The position numbers and the translations under genes were made by a program. This document shows positions 1 through 8,288 of a stretch of DNA of 33,444 nt, piece by piece. The stretch is from Clostridiaceae bacterium. Lineage in GTDB: Bacteria; Bacillota; Clostridia; Acetivibrionales; DTU013. How positions within the stretch are numbered: position 1 is the first letter of the stretch; each line of letters begins with the position of its first letter. Location of the stretch: NCBI GenBank assembly GCA_012730015.1, contig JAAYBT010000113.1, forward strand, positions 1-33,444, in the 5' to 3' direction. The notes beneath the pieces were generated by a model that worked only from the letters and a program-made list of their open reading frames with translations, did no database searches and had not been told where the DNA came from.

Positions 1-972
1 CTGCTTATCATCTTCTTGTATAACAGCAATAAATTCGTCCCCTCCAAGTCGGTATATGGCCTCTACCTGTCCCTCCGCACTGACATAATCATTAACTTTC
101 AAGGCGTGACCGGCCAGCGCCCTTCTAATTCTATCCGAAACCTCGATAAGAAACCTGTCTCCGGTGTCGTGCCCGAAAAGGTCGTTAACACTTTTAAAAT
201 CATCCATATCGATATAGAATAGGGATAGTTTTTCACATTCTGTATCGTCTGACTCTCCATAGGGTAGGCTGTATAAAAACGAGTAGAAGGATCTTCGATT
301 TAATAATTCAGTCAATTGATCGTAATGAGCACTGTAAACAAGCAGCTTTTCCTTTTCTTTTCGAAGAGATATCTCAGCCTTCAGCTTTTGAACCATTTCA
401 GTAAGCTCAGATGTACGCATATCTACCTGTTTTTCAAGGTTTTCGATATGCTCATTCACCTGGATTTTGAGGCTCCATTTCGTGGTCATAGTAAGTGTAA
501 CCTGTTTTAGCGAAACATTATCAAAAGGCTTCCTAAGAAAAAGCAGATTATCATTTTGTCCGAGCTTTGTAATTATCTGATCCCATGAATAATCGGAATA
601 GGCTGTGCAAATTACTACGCCTACATCGGAATCTATTTCCCATATTCTTTCAATAGCCTCTATGCCGTCGATTCCCGGCGGCATTCTGACATCCATAAAA
701 ACAAGCGAATAAGGATCGCCTGACTCCTTGGCCGTCTTTACCATTTTAACGGCCTCTTCACCTTGATATGCATCGTCTATTCTGTACTTGATGTCAATAA
801 TTGTTTCGAGTTTATCGGGTGCGGAATTCTTACCAAATAGCTCCTCTTTAAGAAGCCTGGTCTCCTGGTAATCCTCCATTTCATCTGATGAAGAATCCAA
901 TATATACTTTATGTCATCATGAATATCCTTATTGTCATCAGCTACAAGAATTCTAGCGTTTCTCCTATCCAT
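1..972 (-). CDS. Response regulator with GGDEF domain (diguanylate cyclase), 3' end outside window
   Basis: The minus strand is open for 324 codons from an ATG at 972 to the window edge. Residues 1-140 form a receiver domain: acidic pair D12-D13 in ILVADDN, likely phospho-acceptor D94 in VFMDVRMP, and the conserved lysine in FLRKPF. An extra acidic stretch of about 30 residues lies between the first helix and second strand. A coiled coil (about 155-182) leads into a GGDEF domain whose signature RLGGDEF sits at 308-314, so c-di-GMP synthesis is plausible. The RxxD inhibitory site expected just before GGDEF is absent; GQVE stands there. An AGGAG lies 14 bases before the start, which is long. 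It is divergent from the pyruvate oxidoreductase gene. The C-terminus, and any further domain, is not visible. Confidence 0.9.
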   Translation of the reverse strand, partial: MDRRNARILVADDNKDIHDDIKYILDSSSDEMEDYQETRLLKEELFGKNSAPDKLETIIDIKYRIDDAYQGEEAVKMVKTAKESGDPYSLVFMDVRMPPGIDGIEAIERIWEIDSDVGVVICTAYSDYSWDQIITKLGQNDNLLFLRKPFDNVSLKQVTLTMTTKWSLKIQVNEHIENLEKQVDMRTSELTEMVQKLKAEISLRKEKEKLLVYSAHYDQLTELLNRRSFYSFLYSLPYGESDDTECEKLSLFYIDMDDFKSVNDLFGHDTGDRFLIEVSDRIRRALAGHALKVNDYVSAEGQVEAIYRLGGDEFIAVIQEDDKQ

Positions 973-1031
973 AGTGATCGACCACGCTCCTAGTTAGTCA
1001 ATGAAAAAACTTTAAGTCGCTTTAGCATCAA

Positions 1032-1077
1032 AAGGGGACGGTTCTCGGCAATGTGCTTTTGACAGAACCGTCCCCTT
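1032..1077. repeat. REP-like palindrome, copy 1
   Basis: A perfect 14-bp inverted repeat (AAGGGGACGGTTCT at 1032-1045, complement at 1064-1077) encloses an 18-base loop. The GGGGACGGTTCT core is a palindrome found repeatedly between genes in many Clostridia and usually treated as a REP-type element. Its right arm overlaps a strong promoter match. Confidence 0.8.
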
Positions 1078-1087
1078 ACATTATAAC
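1059..1087 (+). promoter_or_regulatory. Probable sigma-A promoter for the pyruvate oxidoreductase gene
   Basis: An exact TTGACA (1059-1064) and TATAAC (1082-1087) are separated by 17 bases. The -35 box begins in the loop of the REP-like palindrome, and the spacer covers most of its right arm. Transcription would start near 1094, giving a leader of about 190 bases. Confidence 0.6.
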
Positions 1088-1217
1088 TATTCTAACTGTT
1101 TTTATCAACAAAACCCGACAATTATGGACACGGTTGCACGCACATTTTTACTACTATACATTAATCAACCCATTTTAGAAATAATATAAACGTGAAAAGC
1201 AAAATATAGCGTAAAAA

Positions 1218-1261
1218 GGGCACGGTTCTAAGCTAGTGCTTGTTTTATAGAACCGTCGCCC
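1218..1261. repeat. REP-like palindrome, copy 2 (imperfect)
   Basis: GGGCACGGTTCTA (1218-1230) pairs with TAGAACCGTCGCCC (1248-1261) apart from a one-base bulge. It shares the ACGGTTCT core of copy 1 and ends about 10 bases before the ribosome-binding site of the pyruvate oxidoreductase gene. Confidence 0.7.
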
Positions 1262-1286
1262 CGCTTTAACAAAGGAGTACACCGAT

Positions 1287-4200
1287 ATGAAAATGCTAAC
1301 AATGGACGGAAATCAAGCTGCCGCATACGCCTCATATGCCTTCACCGAGGTCGCAGCAATATTTCCCATAACCCCATCCTCGCCAATGGCAGAGATGGTA
1401 GATGAATGGGCAGCCCATGGTAAACAAAATATTTTTGGTCAACCGATTGATGTTGTAGAAATGCAATCGGAGGCTGGTGCCGCTGGCGCAATGCACGGTT
1501 CCTTGCAAGCCGGCGCCCTCACCTCAACCTATACTGCATCACAAGGATTATTACTGATGATACCGAATTTGTACAAGATGGCCGGAGAGCTGCTACCGGG
1601 AGTGCTGCATGTTTCCGCTCGTGCCCTGGCAGCACATGCGCTTTCTATATTCGGCGACCATCAGGACGTTATGGCCTGCAGGCAGACAGGCGCCGCCATT
1701 CTTGCCTCTTCAAACGTTCAGGAAGCTATGGACCTGGCATATGTAGCCCACCTTTCTGCAATTCGATCAAGACTACCCTTTATACATTTCTTCGACGGCT
1801 TTAGAACCTCTCACGAGTACCAAAAAATCAGTGTGATAGAATATGAGGAGTTGTCCGGCCTTTTGGATGCAGATGCCCTCAAGGGCTTCAGAGATAGGGC
1901 ATTGAATCCGGAACACCCTGTGGTCAGAGGCACTGCTCAGAATCCCGACATATATTTTCAGGGCAGGGAGGCCGCCAATCCGTTCTATTTAGCGGTACCC
2001 TCCATTGTAGAAAACTATATGTATGAAATAGGCCGCATTAGCGGAAGATACTACAAGCCATTCGACTATTATGGAGCACCGGATGCCGAATATATTGTTG
2101 TCGCAATGGGCTCGGCTTGTGAAACTATAAGTGAGATGGTTGATTACCTAAATGCCTCAGGGCAAAAAACAGGCCTTGTGATAGTGAGACTCTACAGGCC
2201 CTTCTCAGAAAAGCACCTGCTTGATGTGCTTCCTAAAACCGCAAAAAGGATAGCTGTTTTAGATCGCACGAAGGAACCGGGATCCCCGGGAGAACCGCTC
2301 TATCTGGACATTTGCAAAGCGCTCTACAACGCAAGCAGGGCTAAAGGCGACAGGCTTGCAGCAGCAGTGACTGATGCAGGGAGTTCCAAAGATGCCAAGG
2401 CAGAGGCAGCCCAGTTATATACCGGTGCTCATATGCCTCTTATCGTTGGTGGGAGATACGGCTTGGGTTCAAAGGATGTACGGCCTTCGCAAATACTTTC
2501 TGTCTTTGACAATCTTAAGGGCGAAAGCCCCAAGGACGGCTTTACAATAGGTATCACAGACGATGTCACCAACACCTCTCTCCCTGAAGCCAATCCAGTT
2601 GAAACAACGCCTCAGGGAACCATAAGCTGCAAATTCTGGGGGCTTGGGTCGGACGGCACAGTGGGAGCAAATAAATCCGCAATAAAAATAATAGGCGACA
2701 ATACCGACCTTTATGTGCAGGCCTATTTTTCCTACGACAGCAAAAAGTCCGGCGGTACAACGGTATCACATTTGCGTTTTGGTCAAAAGCCCATCAGAAG
2801 CCCTTATCTGGTCTATGATGCCAATTATATAGCATGCCATAACAGTACTTTCCTGAATAATTATGACATATTGAAGGGGATTAAGGAGAAGGGCATATTT
2901 GTGTTAAATTGCCCCTGGGACATGGAGGGCCTTGAGACCAATCTTCCCGCCCTGATTAAGAATACTATTGCTCACAAGAAGATAGATTTTTACACAATCG
3001 ACGCCATTAAAATAGCCGGCGAAGTCGGTCTGGGAAACAGGATCAACATGATTATGCAAACTGCATTCTTTAAGCTGGCAAATGTCATTCCTGTCGATGA
3101 AGCCATTAAATATCTAAAGGCATCTATTGAGGAGACCTACGGCAAAAAGGGACAAAAAATCGTGGATATGAACAATCAAGCCGTAGACAGGTCACTGGAT
3201 GCCTTACAAAGGGTTGAGGTTCCGTCTGACTGGTCAACTGCCCAGGATGATGAAGGGCCAACGGAGAATGTGCCATATTTCATTAATAGGATTCAGCGGC
3301 CAATGGCGCGTATGGAGGGCGATGAACTGCCTGTAAGTGCATTTTCGGGCATGGAGGATGGTTCCTATCCTCTGGGCACCACAGCCTATGAAAAGCGTGG
3401 TATCGCTGTAACCCTACCCCAGTGGCAGCCCGATAACTGCATACAGTGTGGCAGATGCTCCTACGTATGCCCTCATGCCACCATTAGGCTATTTTTGTTG
3501 AATGACAGCGAGGCAGGCAAAGCTCCATCCGGATACACAACCTTGAAGGCTAGCGGAAGAGGTTTGGAATCCTACCGATTCCGCGTTCAGGTAAACCCTT
3601 TGGATTGTACCGGTTGCGGCAATTGTGCCGATGTATGCCCCACCAAGGAAAAAGCATTGGTCATGAAACCCGCGCAAGGTGAAAGTCAGGAGCAAAACCC
3701 TAACTGGGAGTTTTCGCTGACATTGTCCGCAAAGGATAATCTGATGGATAGAAGCACCCTTAAGGGCAGCCAGTTTGCTCAGCCTCTGTTGGAATACAAC
3801 GGCGCCTGCCCGGGCTGCGGCGAGACACCTTATGTGAGACTTATTACACAGCTGTTTGGCGAGCGAATGATGATAGCCAATGCAACGGGCTGCTCCTCCA
3901 TTTGGAGTGCCAGCGCCCCATCAATTGCATATACGGTAAATGCAGAAGGCAAGGGCCCCGCATGGGCTAACTCGCTGTTTGAGGATAATGCGGAATACGG
4001 CTACGGCATGTTTCTGGGCGTGCGGCATATCAGAGAAAGGCTGGCTGATCTGATGCAGCAGCTACTGGCACAAGGTACAGCAGTGCAGGCTAGTCAGGGT
4101 ACAGTAGTGCAGGCCGGCCAGGGTACAGCAGTGCAGGCTGGTCAGGGTCCACTACAAGAAGTGAGCCAAGATACACCACAAGCGGTGAGTCAGAGTGTGC

Positions 4201-5015
4201 CGGTAGAAGTTGCCAAGGCATTTCGACAATGGCTTGAGGTAATGGACGACGGTGAAGCTTCAAAGGCCGCATCGAAAAGTGTAATTAAAGCCTTGACAGA
4301 CATAGACAGGAAGAGTAATCCCCTGTTGGAAGAAATATTCGAGAAGAAAGATTTTCTTGTCAAGAAGTCCTTCTGGATACTGGGTGGCGACGGCTGGGCC
4401 TACGACATCGGTTATGGCGGGCTTGATCATGTGCTGGCATCTGGAGACGATGTGAACCTCTTTGTCATGGACACAGAGATTTACTCCAATACAGGCGGCC
4501 AATCCTCTAAAGCAACGCCTACGGCAGCTGTGGCTAAATTTGCCGCATCGGGCAAGAAAATGAGGAAGAAGGATCTAGGGATGATGGCTATGAGCTATGG
4601 ATATGTATATGTGGCCCAAATCGCTATGGGTGCGAACATGAACCAGACAATTAAGGCTATCACCGAGGCTGAAAGCTATAAAGGGCCTTCACTAATTATT
4701 GCATATGCACCCTGTATTTCTCACGGCATTAAATCGGGCATGGGAACAAGCATCGCCGAGGAAAAGAAGGCAGTGGACGCAGGTTACTGGCACCTGTACC
4801 GCTTCAACCCCGAGCTGCGTGAAGCTGGTAAAAACCCCTTCCTGCTGGAGTCAAAGGAGCCGACCGAACCCTTCCAGGACTTCCTCAAGGGCGAAATACG
4901 TTATACCCAGCTGATGAACACCTTCCCCGAGCAAGCAGATCAGCTGTTCACCGAAGCGGAGAAATATGCACGCGAGCGATACGAGACATACAGGCAATTG
5001 GCAGAGCAGAAATAG
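1287..5015 (+). CDS. nifJ: Pyruvate:ferredoxin (flavodoxin) oxidoreductase, single-chain
   Basis: This enzyme converts pyruvate and CoA to acetyl-CoA, CO2 and reduced ferredoxin in the cytoplasm, the main pyruvate-oxidising step of fermenting anaerobes. At 1242 residues it is about 60-70 longer than usual. The N-terminal pyrimidine-binding domain starts at once (FPITPSSPMAE). Two [4Fe-4S] ferredoxin motifs follow, CIQCGRCSYVCP from C718 and CTGCGNCADVCP from C774. CPGCGE (from C841) supplies ligands of the proximal cluster, and the thiamine pyrophosphate motif GDGWAYDIGYGG begins near 1034. The excess length is largely a Gln/Val/Ala/Gly-rich insert at about 927-970 made of 24-bp repeats. Start: AAAGGAG lies 9 bases before the ATG. 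It appears monocistronic, with its own promoter and a palindrome after the stop. Confidence 0.97.
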   Translation: MKMLTMDGNQAAAYASYAFTEVAAIFPITPSSPMAEMVDEWAAHGKQNIFGQPIDVVEMQSEAGAAGAMHGSLQAGALTSTYTASQGLLLMIPNLYKMAGELLPGVLHVSARALAAHALSIFGDHQDVMACRQTGAAILASSNVQEAMDLAYVAHLSAIRSRLPFIHFFDGFRTSHEYQKISVIEYEELSGLLDADALKGFRDRALNPEHPVVRGTAQNPDIYFQGREAANPFYLAVPSIVENYMYEIGRISGRYYKPFDYYGAPDAEYIVVAMGSACETISEMVDYLNASGQKTGLVIVRLYRPFSEKHLLDVLPKTAKRIAVLDRTKEPGSPGEPLYLDICKALYNASRAKGDRLAAAVTDAGSSKDAKAEAAQLYTGAHMPLIVGGRYGLGSKDVRPSQILSVFDNLKGESPKDGFTIGITDDVTNTSLPEANPVETTPQGTISCKFWGLGSDGTVGANKSAIKIIGDNTDLYVQAYFSYDSKKSGGTTVSHLRFGQKPIRSPYLVYDANYIACHNSTFLNNYDILKGIKEKGIFVLNCPWDMEGLETNLPALIKNTIAHKKIDFYTIDAIKIAGEVGLGNRINMIMQTAFFKLANVIPVDEAIKYLKASIEETYGKKGQKIVDMNNQAVDRSLDALQRVEVPSDWSTAQDDEGPTENVPYFINRIQRPMARMEGDELPVSAFSGMEDGSYPLGTTAYEKRGIAVTLPQWQPDNCIQCGRCSYVCPHATIRLFLLNDSEAGKAPSGYTTLKASGRGLESYRFRVQVNPLDCTGCGNCADVCPTKEKALVMKPAQGESQEQNPNWEFSLTLSAKDNLMDRSTLKGSQFAQPLLEYNGACPGCGETPYVRLITQLFGERMMIANATGCSSIWSASAPSIAYTVNAEGKGPAWANSLFEDNAEYGYGMFLGVRHIRERLADLMQQLLAQGTAVQASQGTVVQAGQGTAVQAGQGPLQEVSQDTPQAVSQSVPVEVAKAFRQWLEVMDDGEASKAASKSVIKALTDIDRKSNPLLEEIFEKKDFLVKKSFWILGGDGWAYDIGYGGLDHVLASGDDVNLFVMDTEIYSNTGGQSSKATPTAAVAKFAASGKKMRKKDLGMMAMSYGYVYVAQIAMGANMNQTIKAITEAESYKGPSLIIAYAPCISHGIKSGMGTSIAEEKKAVDAGYWHLYRFNPELREAGKNPFLLESKEPTEPFQDFLKGEIRYTQLMNTFPEQADQLFTEAEKYARERYETYRQLAEQK
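4074..4169 (+). repeat. In-frame 24-bp tandem repeat inside the pyruvate oxidoreductase gene
   Basis: Three close copies of a 24-base unit beginning GGTACAG lie at 4074-4097, 4098-4121 and 4122-4145, followed by a diverged fourth at 4146-4169. Each encodes eight residues of the type GTAVQAGQ, so copy-number change would keep the frame. They lie between the proximal-cluster motif and the thiamine pyrophosphate motif. Confidence 0.9.
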
Positions 5016-5030
5016 GACAATGACAGGAGA

Positions 5031-5066
5031 TAGGGAGACAGGTTCACTGTCCCCTTGTCTCCCCTA
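5031..5066. repeat. REP-like palindrome, copy 3, possible shared terminator
   Basis: GGGAGACA (5033-5040) pairs with TGTCTCCC (5056-5063). The loop contains GGTTC and TGTCCCC, related to the other two copies. It lies 15 bases after the pyruvate oxidoreductase stop, is followed by ACTTTTC, and overlaps the stop codon of the convergent small gene, so it may end transcription for either. Confidence 0.55.
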
Positions 5067-5228
5067 CTTTTCGTTGTCATCCACATGCTCTTTTGCATTT
5101 GTAATCTGGAATTCCGAAGGGATCGTCACCTGCGAATGGGTTTTCTTCTTTTCTACATTAGCCCAGGCTGCAGTATGGTGCTTTTCTACCGGGACACTTA
5201 GATTGCAATCCTTCCGTCTGTCAGGCAT
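5064..5228 (-). CDS. Small DUF3787-like protein (possible spore-surface protein)
   Basis: A 54-residue hydrophilic protein with the block VEKHHTAAWANVEKKK followed by VTIPSEFQITNAKEHVDDNE. As I remember the family, this pattern (HHTAAWAN, then IPSE and NAKE.VD.NE) marks DUF3787, short clostridial proteins, some of which are named spore-surface proteins. The biochemical role is unknown. There is no signal peptide or membrane segment. The chosen ATG at 5228 has AGGAG seven bases upstream; an upstream in-frame ATG at 5246 has no such site. It converges on the pyruvate oxidoreductase gene, and its stop lies within a palindrome. Confidence 0.75.
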   Translation of the reverse strand: MPDRRKDCNLSVPVEKHHTAAWANVEKKKTHSQVTIPSEFQITNAKEHVDDNEK

Positions 5229-5306
5229 ATTAATTCTCCTTTTCAATCGGATTTACGGTCAGAAGCATCAAAACATACATCGTCCGGGAATCAAAACATT
5301 CGACAA

Positions 5307-5726
5307 CTAAAATTTTCTGTGCCACAGACCGCTAGTAAATAGTCTGAATCCAATTAGCAGAATTATGCATGCCTTATATGCTCTTTTCATGGGTAAATGT
5401 GTCGAAACTCCATCTCCCGTGATAGCGGTAAAGAAGATATAGTCAAATTTCTCCTTCAGAAGCTGCCGGTTGGCTTCCCTACCACCCTCTATCACCGAAA
5501 TGTACCTTCCGCTAAAGCATTCCTGCATTATTTCAACTATTATAGCAGATACAGCCGGAGAGTAGGCCGAAGGCTTCACAACAGCACAGTTCCCGCCTGC
5601 TATGGCTCCTATCAAAGGTGTAAGGGCAAGCTGAAAGGGATAATTCCACGGCGACATTATCAATACTGTAAATAACTTGTTACCATTTACTGAAAGCCTC
5701 TTAACAATGGCTTTTACTGTGTAGCC
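5307..5726 (-). pseudogene. Aldehyde dehydrogenase relic
   Basis: Residues such as IMSPWNYPFQLALTPLIGAI, GNCAVVKPSAYSP and EGGREANRQLL..KFDYIFFT match the cofactor-binding part of class 3-type aldehyde dehydrogenases (family length about 450). Only some 90 residues are recognisable. Upstream homology fades within about 20 codons of the preceding TGA, and after FDYIFFT the sequence leaves the family, with no ELGG motif and no catalytic cysteine region. It lies in the same frame as the kinase gene before it, directly after that gene's TGA, and stays open for 139 codons to a TAG. A decayed gene is most likely; function as an enzyme is excluded by the missing catalytic domain. Confidence 0.8.
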
Positions 5727-7340
5727 TCAAGACAATTTAGCTTGGAATTCATTTAGCTTATAGAAATTCTTTTTATTACATTTGTATAAAGCCTTAAACA
5801 CTTCAAATGCATCGTCATATATCGCTTTATTGCTCATGTTCGGAGCGTAGCATTCGGTGACCTCAACCAGCTTTTTAGCCTCAGCAAGGCTATTTATTAT
5901 ACCAAGTCCAACGGCTACAAGCAATGCCGCACCTACTGACCCGGCATTTTGTGGGCTTTCAACTGTTTCTATTTTTCTACCGAGCATATCAGACAGCATC
6001 TGACATGTCAGGGGTGCTAATGCACCTCCTCCAACAAAACGAATGACAGGAGACGTTTTAACCTTCTTTTCCTGCGCCTCCAGTTGCCACCTAAGATGAT
6101 AGCATATCCCTTCAATTACTGCGTGGATTAGCTCGGTTTTACCTGTCTCGAGGCTGATATTGAAAAACATGCCTCTTGCATTCGGATCCTCGAAGGGACA
6201 GCGGTTCCCGTGGAGCCAGGGTGTAAAAATCACTCCATTACTACCGGCAGGCACATCCTTGACAGCAAACATCATATAGTCATAAAGGCTTTTATAAATA
6301 GATTCCCTGGAATCAGATATATTCTTCTTTTCAAGATAAATTCCTATTTCATCCAGTGCCAGATGATCTTTCACCCATTCAAGGCATTTCCCGGCTGTTT
6401 CCAGCTCTGCGAAATAATTGAAGGTCTTGCTATCTGCACCCACAATAGCTGCAATCATAGAAGAAGTGTCCACCAATTGCTTCTCAACAACCGTGGACAC
6501 CCAGCCGGAGGTTCCGGAATAAATATGCGTATCACCAGGCAGAACCGCTCCAGCCCCAACACCAATGAGAGAAGCATCACCGCCGCCGCCAAACACGGGC
6601 GTACCCTCAATCAGATGGAGCTTATGTGCCGCCTCCTTTGTTATTCTTCCCGCTATATCAGTGCAATCCACAATTCTGGGGAGGTGTTCCATGTTAACCC
6701 CAAGCATTTTACACATTTCACTGCTGAAGCCTTCTTTACCCTCTCTGGTATCATAAAGCATTGTGGCATAGGCGCTGTCCGACGTCATGACAAACTCACC
6801 AGTACATCGGCATATCAAAAACTCCTTAACATCAAGCCATTTATACACTCTTTTAAATAGCTCGGGTTCATTGCGCTCAACCCATTTATATTTCCAAACT
6901 GGATCCTTCACACTTGCTGCTACCGCTCCGGTAATCGTTAGGGATCTGATAAGCTTGTATATATTTGCCCCGGCAATTTGTATGCCATTTGCCATGCCCT
7001 GCTTAAGCTCAGCCTTTGCGCGCTGATCCATATAGCTCATAGCCCTCCGCACAGGATTGCCCTCACGATCCACAAGCACAAGCCCCTGCATTTGTGAGCA
7101 GAAGGAAATGCCGAGAATGCTTTCTGCCGGGATATTACTCTCCCCGAGGACCTTCTTTGTTGTAGTGCACATGGCATTCCACCAGCTCCAGGGGTCCTGC
7201 TCAACACCTCCGTCACCTGTGACGTAAAGCTCATAGCCCTCCATGGCAGAGGCCGTAAGCTTAATGGTATCAGCAACCTCGAAGATGCATGTCTTAATAC
7301 CTGTCGTTCCTACATCATAGGCAATTATATGCGCTGCCAT
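5727..7340 (-). CDS. FGGY-family carbohydrate kinase (xylulokinase-like)
   Basis: This should phosphorylate a sugar or polyol, often a ketose, with ATP in the cytoplasm. The chain of 537 residues fits the family. The N-terminal phosphate-binding loop is AYDVGTTGIKTCIF (D9). GGGGDASLIGVGAG near 255 includes the likely catalytic Asp, and the C-terminal adenosine motif is VGGGALAPLTCQMLSDM followed by ESPQNAGSVGAAL. ATG 7340 has GGAGG eight bases upstream; the longer form from 7361 lacks one. It lies 79 bases behind tetR on the same strand, so co-transcription is likely, with an aldehyde dehydrogenase relic immediately downstream. The neighbouring class II aldolase genes suggest a kinase-then-aldolase route. 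The substrate cannot be read from the sequence. Confidence 0.9.
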   Translation of the reverse strand: MAAHIIAYDVGTTGIKTCIFEVADTIKLTASAMEGYELYVTGDGGVEQDPWSWWNAMCTTTKKVLGESNIPAESILGISFCSQMQGLVLVDREGNPVRRAMSYMDQRAKAELKQGMANGIQIAGANIYKLIRSLTITGAVAASVKDPVWKYKWVERNEPELFKRVYKWLDVKEFLICRCTGEFVMTSDSAYATMLYDTREGKEGFSSEMCKMLGVNMEHLPRIVDCTDIAGRITKEAAHKLHLIEGTPVFGGGGDASLIGVGAGAVLPGDTHIYSGTSGWVSTVVEKQLVDTSSMIAAIVGADSKTFNYFAELETAGKCLEWVKDHLALDEIGIYLEKKNISDSRESIYKSLYDYMMFAVKDVPAGSNGVIFTPWLHGNRCPFEDPNARGMFFNISLETGKTELIHAVIEGICYHLRWQLEAQEKKVKTSPVIRFVGGGALAPLTCQMLSDMLGRKIETVESPQNAGSVGAALLVAVGLGIINSLAEAKKLVEVTECYAPNMSNKAIYDDAFEVFKALYKCNKKNFYKLNEFQAKLS

Positions 7341-7419
7341 ATAATATCCCTCCGCAATCACTTATTTTGCATGATTAATGTGTTCGCTTTTTTCTTTGCT
7401 CATTATTTACTTTCTTCGC

Positions 7420-8073
7420 TTATTTTGAGAAAAAGGCACCCCTTATAAACTTCATCAGCTGCTCAACAACCAAATCATCATTATCAAAAATATCTTCTCT
7501 GATATATATCTTCATCCGCTCCTTATAGTACTCGCAGGCATACGAGAACTGAAGCAGCAGGAATAGATTATCAAGAAAAAAGGCAAATGCGTTGGGATCC
7601 ACATCATCTTTTACCTCTCCAGCTTCTTGAGCCTGCTTAATGAATGAAGCATAAAGGCCCGCTGTTGTATTCTCCATTTCGGATGCGATCTTCCAGACCA
7701 GACTTGACCTGTTCTCCGTAGTCATCTCATTATAGAGCTTTGTCAACTGAACATTATCGCGGGTACGAGACTGTATAGCCCTAATTATTTTTTCAATCCT
7801 GCTTTCCAGGTCATCCTCACTTTGCATTATTTCCTTTAGCACGTCTCTTAGTGTCTCGACCGCAAAATGAATAACGGTCAGAAACAGATTCTCCTTATTT
7901 TCAAAGTACTTATATATTGAGCCAACGCTGATCCCGGCTTTCTGTGCGATGCTATTAACATTAGCGCTCTCAAAACCACGCTCTGAAAACTCGGCAATAG
8001 CTACATCCAGTATCTTCTGTCTTTTCTCACCGGAAATTTTATTGAAGGTATCCGTAAAGTATTCTGCTTTCAT
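7420..8073 (-). CDS. TetR/AcrR-family transcriptional regulator
   Basis: A 217-residue DNA-binding repressor type. The N-terminal helix-turn-helix spans about 17-62 (KRQKILDVAIAEFSERGFES, then VNSIAQKAGISVGSIYKYFENKENLF). The rest is a helical ligand-binding and dimerisation domain. GAGGTG lies five bases before the ATG. It is divergent from the aminotransferase-aldolase-transporter operon and precedes the kinase. Two related palindromes containing GTGAGTGAAYGYTCAYTCA, one per divergent promoter, are the likely operators. They resemble my memory of the operator of Bacillus FadR, a TetR member. The inducer is unknown but probably belongs to the pathway encoded next door. Confidence 0.93.
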   Translation of the reverse strand: MKAEYFTDTFNKISGEKRQKILDVAIAEFSERGFESANVNSIAQKAGISVGSIYKYFENKENLFLTVIHFAVETLRDVLKEIMQSEDDLESRIEKIIRAIQSRTRDNVQLTKLYNEMTTENRSSLVWKIASEMENTTAGLYASFIKQAQEAGEVKDDVDPNAFAFFLDNLFLLLQFSYACEYYKERMKIYIREDIFDNDDLVVEQLMKFIRGAFFSK

Positions 8074-8101
8074 TCCTTCACCTCTTTAATGGAAATTATT
8101 T

Positions 8102-8262
8102 GAGTATTCCTCATTGTAAAAACATTCTTCTTGGTGTTTAAAACAGTCTTCCTGGTATTAAAGCATTCCATTGGCATTCTTAATATTTCATCGGTGTTAT
8201 AAACGTTCATTTGGTATTCTTAGCATTCCTTCGATGGCTTAAGTGCCTCATTTGGCACTTAA
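8102..8262. repeat. Degenerate ~20-bp repeat array in the tetR leader
   Basis: About seven or eight imperfect copies of a 19-21 base unit (roughly CATTCWTTGGTATTTTAAA on the plus strand) follow each other, for example from 8121, 8143, 8164, 8185, 8205 and 8224. The array lies wholly between the tetR start and its proposed promoter, so it would be transcribed as the tetR leader. No reading frame with a ribosome site was seen in it. Confidence 0.5.
8239..8262. other. Perfect hairpin in the tetR leader
   Basis: TTAAGTGCC (8239-8247) and GGCACTTAA (8254-8262) form a 9-bp stem with a 6-base loop. There is no clear U-run on the tetR side. It could be a leader structure or a protein site; no role is shown. 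Confidence 0.5.
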
Positions 8263-8288
8263 AAATTTCACTTTGCAGCTAGACGCAG

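Noticed and set aside
6210-6860. 216-codon frame opposite the FGGY kinase gene
   Set aside because: It is an antisense shadow of a well-supported gene and has no start signal or family resemblance.
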